The notes under the pieces were generated by a model. That model saw nothing but the letters and a program-made list of their open reading frames with translations. It was not told the DNA's origin and did no database searches. This document shows positions 13,409 through 19,153 of a stretch of 19,153 bases of DNA, in pieces. Positions within the stretch are counted from its first letter, which is position 1; each line of letters opens with the position of its first letter. Source of the stretch: Bacillota bacterium (lineage in GTDB: Bacteria; Bacillota; Clostridia; Acetivibrionales; DSM-1351); the NCBI GenBank assembly GCA_023431385.1, contig JAEYWA010000066.1, forward strand, positions 1 through 19,153, in the 5' to 3' direction. A program made the translations under genes and the position numbers.

Positions 13409-15373
13409 TTGAACATATTGTCGGCAGAAGGCATTTCAAAAAGCTATAGTGAAAAGAAGCTGTTCAATGATATATGGCTGGGAATAGGTGAAGGTGATAA
13501 GATAGGCCTTATTGGCATAAACGGGACAGGAAAAAGTACACTGTTAAAGGTAATAGCCGGTACCGAAACCCCTGATACAGGGAGAATAATAAAAGCAAAT
13601 AATGCAAGTATAGGTTATCTTGAACAAAATCCGCACTTTGATGCTGGTTCCACAGTCCTTCAACAGGTTTTTACCGGATGTTCTCCAGTAATGTCACTTT
13701 TGCGGGAATACGAATATACCTTGAAAAAATATCAGGAGAGACCGGGAGACAAGCAGCTTGAAGATAAACTGCCCCAATTGCTGCAGAAAATGGATGCCCT
13801 GAATGCATGGACCGTTGAGAGCGAGGCTAAAAATATCCTGACAAGATTGGGGATTGACGATTTTGATGCAAATGTAGCTGTTCTTTCAGGAGGGCAGAGA
13901 AAACGTGTAGCAATGGCAGGTGCACTGATCAATCCAACAGACCTTCTGATACTAGATGAACCAACAAACCATATAGATAATGACTCTGTTGATTGGTTGG
14001 AAAAATATTTGAATACCAGAAAGGGTGCACTTCTTATGGTAACCCATGACAGATACTTTTTGGAAAGGGTTGCTAATAGGATTATAGAATTGGATAACGG
14101 AAAACTCTGTAGCTATCAGGCCAATTACAGCAAGTTTTTGGAGTTGAAGGCTGAACGTGAGGAACTTGAACAAGCCTCTGAAAGGAAGAGGCAAAGCCTT
14201 CTGCGGAGCGAGCTTGAATGGATAAGGAGAGGAGCACAGGCCAGATCTACCAAACAAAAGGCAAGAATAGAGAGATTTGAAAAGCTTCAGGGCACAGAAG
14301 GACCCAAGATGGAGGAAAATATTGAAATACAGGTTGGAGCCTCCAGATTGGGAAGAAAGATTATTGAACTTGAAAACGTAGAAAAGGCTTATGAAGATAA
14401 AGTACTGATTAAGGATTTCAGCTATATCCTTCTGCGTGATGACCGGATAGGTGTAGTTGGTCCGAATGGCATTGGCAAATCAACACTTCTTCGCATTATT
14501 TCCGGGGACATTAAACCCGATATGGGAAGCGTGGAAATTGGAGAAACAGTAAAAATAGGCTTCTTTACTCAGGAAAGTGCAGAGATGGACCTTAACCTGA
14601 GAGTAATAGAATATATCAGACAGATTGCAGAGCATATAGAAACAAAAAAAGGCAGCTTGAGTGCTTCCCAGATGCTGGAACGGTTCCTTTTCCCGCCCAG
14701 TGTTCAGTGGACACCTATCTCAAAATTGTCGGGAGGGGAAAAAAGGAGACTTTATCTGCTCAGCATATTGATGGGTGCTCCGAACATACTTTTACTGGAC
14801 GAACCCACAAATGATCTTGACATTCATACTTTAACCATACTAGAAAATTATCTGGAGGAGTTCCCGGGAGCTGTAATTACAGTTTCCCACGACAGATATT
14901 TCTTGGATAGAGTTGCTGAACGAATATTTGCATTTGAAGGAAGCGGGTATATTAATAAGTATGCAGGTAACTATTCTGATTATAAGGAAGCCTGTATAAA
15001 TGAGACGGGAGTAAAACTGCCGCAGCAAAGTGCCCAAAAGTCTGGAAAGGGTGAAGACAGAAGGGCATCAGGAACAGCAGAGGAACAGGATAATGCATCA
15101 AAGCGTGACAGCAGGGGACAGAAGGAAAGACCTCTGAAGTTTACTTTTAAGGAGCAAAAAGAATACGAAGAAATAGATGGCAGGATTGCAGAAAAGGAAA
15201 GTAAGCTAGAAAAAATTAAAATTGAAATATACCAGGCATCCAGTGATTTCACTTTACTTCAGGAGCTTTTGGATAAGCAGCAGAAGTTGGAGCAGGAGCT
15301 GGATTATCTTATGGAGCGCTGGACTTACCTGTATGAATTGGCAGAAAAAATTGATAAGAGTAAGAATAACTAA
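13409..15373 (+). CDS. ABC-F family ATPase, Uup/YfmR-like
   Basis: The start is TTG 13409, eight bases after GAGGAG. The 654-residue protein has two ABC domains and no membrane segments, which defines ABC-F proteins acting on ribosomes rather than transporters. Domain 1: Walker A G36-INGTGKST, signature LSGGQ from residue 159, Walker B LLILDEPTNHID. Domain 2: Walker A from 351 (GPNGIGKST), signature LSGGE from 440, LLLDEPTNDLD. Between them is a charged linker (about 245-300) that reaches the peptidyl-transferase centre in this family. After a Lys/Asp/Gln-rich link (about 535-570) comes a C-terminal coiled coil (about 575-650), as in Uup. Uup-type proteins help ribosomes and DNA-structure processing; antibiotic protection is possible but not shown. 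It is followed after 27 bases by a DEAD-box helicase gene. Confidence 0.9.
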   Translation: MNILSAEGISKSYSEKKLFNDIWLGIGEGDKIGLIGINGTGKSTLLKVIAGTETPDTGRIIKANNASIGYLEQNPHFDAGSTVLQQVFTGCSPVMSLLREYEYTLKKYQERPGDKQLEDKLPQLLQKMDALNAWTVESEAKNILTRLGIDDFDANVAVLSGGQRKRVAMAGALINPTDLLILDEPTNHIDNDSVDWLEKYLNTRKGALLMVTHDRYFLERVANRIIELDNGKLCSYQANYSKFLELKAEREELEQASERKRQSLLRSELEWIRRGAQARSTKQKARIERFEKLQGTEGPKMEENIEIQVGASRLGRKIIELENVEKAYEDKVLIKDFSYILLRDDRIGVVGPNGIGKSTLLRIISGDIKPDMGSVEIGETVKIGFFTQESAEMDLNLRVIEYIRQIAEHIETKKGSLSASQMLERFLFPPSVQWTPISKLSGGEKRRLYLLSILMGAPNILLLDEPTNDLDIHTLTILENYLEEFPGAVITVSHDRYFLDRVAERIFAFEGSGYINKYAGNYSDYKEACINETGVKLPQQSAQKSGKGEDRRASGTAEEQDNASKRDSRGQKERPLKFTFKEQKEYEEIDGRIAEKESKLEKIKIEIYQASSDFTLLQELLDKQQKLEQELDYLMERWTYLYELAEKIDKSKNN

Positions 15374-15400
15374 ACTAATGCAACACATAAAGGAGAAAAA

Positions 15401-17332
15401 ATGGAACAAACATTTGCAGGTTTGCAACTAAACAGCTCGCTGATAGAGGCATTAAAGCTGGCGGAAATTACCGTGCCCACAGAAATACAGCAGAAGGTAA
15501 TCCCGGCGGCTGGAAATAACAGTGACCTTATTTTTCAGTCAGAGACAGGAACAGGAAAAACCCTTGCTTATTTACTGCCGCTTTTTGAGAAACTGGACAC
15601 TGAAAAGAGGGAGATGCAGGCACTGATTCTTGTCCCTACCCATGAACTCGCCATACAGGTAATTAGGGTAATTGAGCTGCTTTCTTTAAACTCTGATTTA
15701 AAGGCAACATCAACACCGGTTATTGGTGACGTAAATATAACAAGACAAGTGGATAAACTCAGAACCAAGCCCCATATTATTGTAGGTACTGCTGGTAGAA
15801 TACTTGAACTAATACAGAAAAAGAAAATCTCTGCCCATACAATAAAGACAATAATCATTGACGAAGCCGATAGGCTTTTGGACGATAGTAATATTGAAGG
15901 GATAAAGGCTGTAATAAAGACAACTCTTAAGGAACGGCAGATAGTGATGTGCTCCGCCTCCATGTCTGCACGTACAATTGAAAGAGCTAAAACCTTAATG
16001 AAGGACCCCCAAATTATTAAAAGTACAACGGCAATTGAAGTTCCCGATACAATTGAACACATATATTTTGTAGCGGAGCAGAGGGACAAGATAGAGGTTC
16101 TTCGTAAGCTTGTGAGAATAATTAATCCCAAAAAAGCGATTGTGTTTTTTGGCAATGCTGATGATATAATGGAGGCAACAGAGAAACTGAAATTTCATAA
16201 ATTAAGGGCTGATGGACTTCATGGTTCAAATATAAAAAGTGACAGAAAGAAGACCATGGATGACTTTAAGTCAGGAAGACTACAGCTTCTCATAGCATCT
16301 GATATCGCAGCAAGGGGACTGGATATTGAAGGTGTAACTCATATCTTCAATGTAAATATTCCGGAAAGATCCATGGAGTATTTACACAGGGCAGGCAGGA
16401 CTGGTCGGAACGGAAGTGAGGGTATGGCCATTTCAATTGTTACTGAAAATGAGATACCTTCAATTAAGCAATATGAAAAGGAACTGAGAGTTTCAATAAT
16501 TCCAAAATCCATGTACAATGGCGTGATAGTGGAATACAGGAAAGAAAAGATGAAGTTTGATACCATTAGTGAATACGGACAGAGAATAAGTAAAAGAAAA
16601 AATGAAAATAGCGAAGACGGTTTTGAAAAGGAAAGCAAAGCGCCTAAATCAGATTCCAAAAAGGGTGACAGGACTGAATTCAAGTCAGGTAAGGGAAATG
16701 ATAAACCGGTATATAAGCGTGGGCATGATGATAAAAATATAAAAAGATTCGATAAGGATAGAAGACCTGACAGAAAGTTTAAGCCCTATGAAAAAGACAA
16801 GCCCGAATCAAAGTATAAAAAGGATGGCAAAAAGGATTTAGGATTTAAACGTGACGGTGATAAAACTTACTCCAGATTTAATCGTGACGACAAGCCAGGC
16901 TCCAGATTTGGAAAGGCCGGAGAAAAACCTGCTTCCAGGTTTGGACGTGAAGAAAAGGGTGAAAAGAGATACAGTAAAGACGGAAAAAGAGGCGATAAAA
17001 AGTTCAGCGGTGATAGAGGCGATAAAAAGTTCAGCGGTGACAGAGGCGATAAAAAATTCAGCGGTGACAGGGGCGATAAAAAGTTCAGCAGTGACAGAGG
17101 CGAAAAAAAGTTTGGCGGCGACAGAGGCGAAAAAAAGTTTGGCGGCGACAGAGTAGGTAAAAAATTCGGAAGAAACGAGAAGCCGGATAAAAAGTTTGGA
17201 CGGGATGATAAAAAAGAGGGCGGCTTCAGTAAAGATAACAAGCATTCAAAAATAAAATTTGTAGGTAAACCGCCAAAGAATCAAAAACCGTGGGAACGCA
17301 GACCACAGTCGGGTCAGAAAAAGGGGAAATAA
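15401..17332 (+). CDS. DEAD-box RNA helicase with long basic repetitive tail
   Basis: A 643-residue protein from ATG 15401, five bases after AAGGAG. Helicase motifs in order: Q motif around residues 24-35 (ITVPTEIQQKVIP), motif I S47-ETGTGKT54, Ia PTHELA, Ib TAGR, II D154-E-A-D, III SAS, IV IVFFGN, V RGLDIEGV, VI H329-RAGRTGR. It unwinds or anneals RNA with ATP, probably in ribosome assembly or cold-stress mRNA turnover, as CshA does. From about residue 385 the C-terminus is a 250-residue Lys/Arg/Gly/Asp-rich, low-complexity tail ending in six 9-residue repeats. Such tails bind RNA without sequence preference and can promote condensates. The gene is likely co-transcribed with the ABC-F gene, 27 bases before it. 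Confidence 0.92.
   Translation: MEQTFAGLQLNSSLIEALKLAEITVPTEIQQKVIPAAGNNSDLIFQSETGTGKTLAYLLPLFEKLDTEKREMQALILVPTHELAIQVIRVIELLSLNSDLKATSTPVIGDVNITRQVDKLRTKPHIIVGTAGRILELIQKKKISAHTIKTIIIDEADRLLDDSNIEGIKAVIKTTLKERQIVMCSASMSARTIERAKTLMKDPQIIKSTTAIEVPDTIEHIYFVAEQRDKIEVLRKLVRIINPKKAIVFFGNADDIMEATEKLKFHKLRADGLHGSNIKSDRKKTMDDFKSGRLQLLIASDIAARGLDIEGVTHIFNVNIPERSMEYLHRAGRTGRNGSEGMAISIVTENEIPSIKQYEKELRVSIIPKSMYNGVIVEYRKEKMKFDTISEYGQRISKRKNENSEDGFEKESKAPKSDSKKGDRTEFKSGKGNDKPVYKRGHDDKNIKRFDKDRRPDRKFKPYEKDKPESKYKKDGKKDLGFKRDGDKTYSRFNRDDKPGSRFGKAGEKPASRFGREEKGEKRYSKDGKRGDKKFSGDRGDKKFSGDRGDKKFSGDRGDKKFSSDRGEKKFGGDRGEKKFGGDRVGKKFGRNEKPDKKFGRDDKKEGGFSKDNKHSKIKFVGKPPKNQKPWERRPQSGQKKGK
16991..17152 (+). repeat. 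Six 27-base tandem repeats inside the helicase tail
   Basis: Six units start at 16991, 17018, 17045, 17072, 17099 and 17126, followed by a decayed seventh. Each encodes GDKKFSGDR or a close variant (GEKKFGGDR in units 5 and 6), residues 531-584. The length is a multiple of three, so gain or loss of units keeps the frame. Units 5 and 6 contain runs of seven A. Confidence 0.9.
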
Positions 17333-17405
17333 GAAAACAAGAATAGCTTGTTGAAGGAAACCTTGCTAAACACGAATTTGAGTATACGGGTGAAAAATAC
17401 ATGTG

Positions 17406-17424
17406 GAAAGTCATCGTAACTTTC
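17406..17424. promoter_or_regulatory. Inverted repeat between helicase and AraC-type gene
   Basis: GAAAGT (17406-17411) and ACTTTC (17419-17424) pair across 7 bases. No T-run follows, so it is not a clear terminator of the helicase gene. Confidence 0.25.
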
Positions 17425-17467
17425 ACGCAACGAAAAGCCATTACTTGTCTTTTCATTACTATTTGTG

Positions 17468-17484
17468 TACGCGTCATCCGCGTA
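17468..17484. promoter_or_regulatory. Inverted repeat beside the AraC-type ribosome site
   Basis: TACGCG (17468-17473) and CGCGTA (17479-17484) are perfect arms around TCATC, GC-rich in an AT-rich setting. They end four bases before the GGGGGG ribosome site of the regulator gene, so either a DNA operator (autoregulation) or an RNA stem that controls translation. Confidence 0.45.
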
Positions 17485-17497
17485 GATGGGGGGTAAT

Positions 17498-18400
17498 ATG
17501 CAATCAACGTCTATACCAAAAGCATGGGAGGGTGTGCTGGGGGCAGCCAGCTTTATACCTGTGACAAGTATAAAGGCTATTGAGCGTTACCGGAATGCAG
17601 AATGGTCAAAAGGGCTCAGCATTCATGAGACCTTTGAAATGGTATACATCAAGTCGGGTGAGGGCAGGTTTGAAATTGGGGATCAGACTGTAACAGTTGG
17701 TTCAAATGACATAGTTATAATAAAGCCTCATCAACATCACAAGCTTAATGTAACCTCAGACAGCGGGTGTGATTTTATAGTCCTTTATTTTAAGTTTATG
17801 AACCAGTCAAATCTGTCAATGTCCGAGGCTTCATTGGAAGACTTTATAAACTTTGTCAGCGGAAGAGATTCCGGGGCTTTTATAAAACTTAAAGTAAGTC
17901 AGAAAAATGATATAATTATTTTGCTTAACAGGATACTTAAGGAAAAGGCAAGTGACCAGCTAGGCAGTGAACTGCTGGATTATCTCATGCTTATGGAGTT
18001 GTTTGTGCTTATTTCCAGAGCATTAAAAGCTGAATGGGAAAACAGCATAAAAAACAAGAGTCCCAAAATAAAAGAGCTGATGCAATCTGCCATTCAGTTT
18101 GTTCACAACAATTTTGAAAGGGAGATATCCATAACAGATATTGCTAAATATGTTTTCCTTAGTCCCAGCTACTTCACAAGAGCATTTAAAGAGGATACCG
18201 GCCTCAGTCCCATGCAGTATCTGCTGAATGTCAGAATCCGACGTGCCTGTGAACTTTTAGAAGAGACTGATATGAAGGTGGGCGAAATAGCACATAGTGT
18301 GGGATTTTCAAACCAGCAGCGGTTTAACGACATGTTTAAGAAGCAGACGAATATGACCCCGATGCAGTACCGCAATTCGTCAAAAAACATTCATAATTGA
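17498..18400 (+). CDS. AraC-family transcriptional regulator with cupin sensor
   Basis: I favour ATG 17498, four bases after GGGGGGT, over ATG 17486, which has no site upstream. The product has 300 residues. Residues about 20-105 form an AraC-type cupin (IHETFEMVYIKSGEGRFEIGDQTVTVGSNDIVIIKPHQHHKL), the domain that binds the small-molecule signal. Residues about 195-297 carry two helix-turn-helix units: ISITDIAKYVFLSPSYFTRAFK, then MKVGEIAHSVGFSNQQRFNDMFKKQTNMTPMQYR, the second with the strong AraC signature. Clostridial proteins of this build often control sugar use, but no transporter or sugar enzyme is near, so the target is unknown. A terminator follows it before leuC. Confidence 0.88.
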   Translation: MQSTSIPKAWEGVLGAASFIPVTSIKAIERYRNAEWSKGLSIHETFEMVYIKSGEGRFEIGDQTVTVGSNDIVIIKPHQHHKLNVTSDSGCDFIVLYFKFMNQSNLSMSEASLEDFINFVSGRDSGAFIKLKVSQKNDIIILLNRILKEKASDQLGSELLDYLMLMELFVLISRALKAEWENSIKNKSPKIKELMQSAIQFVHNNFEREISITDIAKYVFLSPSYFTRAFKEDTGLSPMQYLLNVRIRRACELLEETDMKVGEIAHSVGFSNQQRFNDMFKKQTNMTPMQYRNSSKNIHN

Positions 18401-18426
18401 TAAAAATAACGGTAAATAACAGGAAG

Positions 18427-18484
18427 AACACTTTTTGAGCTTATTGTATAATGATTTTAAATTAAAGCTGAAAAGTGTTTTTTT
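18427..18484 (+). terminator. Intrinsic terminator between the AraC-type gene and leuC
   Basis: AACACTTTTTGAGCTT (18427-18442) pairs with AAGCTGAAAAGTGTT (18465-18479), one small bulge inside, loop about 22 bases, followed at once by a run of T to 18484. It probably ends the AraC-type transcript. It could also act as a leader attenuator if leuC transcription starts upstream. Confidence 0.7.
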
Positions 18485-18534
18485 ATATGATTTTATATAT
18501 TTTTAGACGTTATGAATATGAGGAGGGTTACAAT

Positions 18535-19153
18535 ATGGGTATGACAATGACACAAAAAATACTCGCTGCTCACGCAGGACTGAATTCAGTAACGGCAGGG
18601 CAGCTGATAAAATCAAAGCTGGACATGGTATTGGGAAATGACATCACTTCACCGGTTGCTATAAAGGAGTTCAAAAAGGTTGGAGTAGACAAGGTATTTG
18701 ATAAAAACAAGATTGCTATCGTACCTGACCACTTTACCCCAAACAAGGATATCAAATCAGCAGAACAGGTTAAGGTATGCAGAGAGTTCTCCAAGAAAAT
18801 GGGAATAGTTAATTTCTTTGAAGTAGGTCAGATGGGGGTTGAGCACGCACTTCTCCCGGAAAAAGGCCTTGTAGTTCCTGGAGATGTGGTCATTGGAGCC
18901 GATTCACACACCTGTACCTATGGCGCACTTGGGGCCTTTTCTACAGGTATCGGAAGTACCGATATGGCTGCGGGAATGGCAACCGGAGAGGCATGGTTTA
19001 AGGTTCCTGAGGCAATCAAATTCGTTCTTAAAGGAAAGCCTCAGAAATGGGTAGGGGGTAAGGATGTAATACTTCATATAATCGGAATGATTGGTGTGGA
19101 TGGAGCATTATACAAATCAATGGAATTTACCGGTGACGGAGTAAGTTCGCTTT
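18535..19153 (+). CDS. leuC: 3-isopropylmalate dehydratase large subunit, N-terminal part
   Basis: The start is ATG 18535, eight bases after AGGAGG (18521-18526). The frame is open to the right edge, giving 206 residues of a protein normally about 420 long in this subfamily. It matches LeuC: TMTQKILAAHAG at the start, IVPDHFTPNKDI, and the aconitase-superfamily motif VIGADSHTCTYGALGAFSTGIGSTDMA. LeuC with LeuD isomerises 2-isopropylmalate to 3-isopropylmalate in leucine biosynthesis, using a 4Fe-4S cluster; the cluster cysteines lie beyond the window except none are confirmed here. leuD would be expected just downstream. No clear promoter was found in the 134-base gap before it, and the gap is too short and lacks the motifs for a T-box leader. 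Confidence 0.93.
   Translation, partial: MGMTMTQKILAAHAGLNSVTAGQLIKSKLDMVLGNDITSPVAIKEFKKVGVDKVFDKNKIAIVPDHFTPNKDIKSAEQVKVCREFSKKMGIVNFFEVGQMGVEHALLPEKGLVVPGDVVIGADSHTCTYGALGAFSTGIGSTDMAAGMATGEAWFKVPEAIKFVLKGKPQKWVGGKDVILHIIGMIGVDGALYKSMEFTGDGVSSL

Larger units (their letters stand above)
17347..17496 (+). other. Possible coding remnant upstream of the AraC-type gene
   Basis: After a TAG, 49 codons are open with no start codon of quality. The first half (VEGNLAKHEFEYTGEKY, then MWKVIVTFTQRK) looks protein-like. The last part does not. An ATG lies at the MWKV point but without ribosome site. Family not recognised; may be a decayed gene or chance. Confidence 0.22.

Noticed and set aside
15568..16155. 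Long minus-strand frame of 195 codons
   Set aside because: It lies antisense to the helicase motor domain and reads as low-quality hydrophobic sequence with no ribosome site.
16991..17152. Direct repeats as a CRISPR array
   Set aside because: The 27-base units are contiguous without spacers and in frame within the helicase gene; they encode a protein repeat.
16838..17245. Antisense repetitive frames of 124-135 codons
   Set aside because: They are mirror products of the 27-base repeats in the helicase tail, not genes.
18447..18452. TATAAT as leuC promoter
   Set aside because: It lies in the terminator loop and has no acceptable -35 at 16-18 bases.
18401..18534. T-box or other leader riboswitch before leuC
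   Set aside because: The gap is only 134 bases, shows one terminator stem and no specifier or T-box sequence.
1..19153. tRNA, rRNA or insertion sequence
   Set aside because: I looked for tRNA-like folds, CCA ends, transposase motifs and terminal repeats and saw none; a covariance-model scan would settle it.

Overview
The window is AT-rich, has strong GGAGG-type ribosome binding sites, a good share of GTG and TTG starts, and near-consensus sigma-A-type promoters. Together with the gene content (OhrR-type MarR regulator, AraC regulator, radical SAM enzymes, ABC-F protein, LeuC) this suggests a low-GC Gram-positive anaerobe of the class Clostridia, possibly close to Ruminiclostridium. The genus is an inference; no rRNA or other marker is present.

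Layout. Bases 1-617 (minus) hold the N-terminal part of a membrane-anchored alpha/beta hydrolase with its own promoter and two inverted repeats. Bases 940-1830 hold a PflA/PflX-like radical SAM protein. From about 1900 to 11015 there is one long plus-strand operon, the centre of interest. It has Tad (type IVc pilus/secretion) gene order: a Ser/Thr kinase fused to a MinD-like ATPase domain, a CpaB-like SAF-domain protein, a CpaE/TadZ-like ATPase, a CpaF/TadA motor ATPase, TadB-like and TadC-like membrane platform proteins, three tandem single-helix mini-proteins of 48-59 residues, and two TadE/TadG-like single-span proteins. Within the window there is no prepilin peptidase, no secretin and no classical Flp pilin leader.

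The operon meets a minus-strand pair head-on: ohrR (organic-peroxide sensor) and a TSCPD-domain gene. These share a consensus promoter whose -10 overlaps an OhrR-box-like repeat. Next come a radical SAM/SPASM protein behind a leader with two hairpins, then an ABC-F ATPase (Uup-like) followed closely by a DEAD-box RNA helicase with a long basic repetitive tail, then an AraC-family regulator, a strong terminator, and the start of leuC, which runs off the right edge.

How the genes may work together. In the Tad-like operon the cytoplasmic kinase/MinD fusion would sense or localise, the CpaF ATPase would power assembly, TadB/TadC would form the membrane platform, and the mini-proteins plus TadE/TadG-like proteins would be the extruded or anchoring subunits. 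This is inferred from gene order and family membership. The ABC-F/helicase pair probably serves ribosomes or structured RNA. The ohrR/TSCPD pair looks like an autoregulated peroxide-response unit without the usual adjacent Ohr peroxidase.
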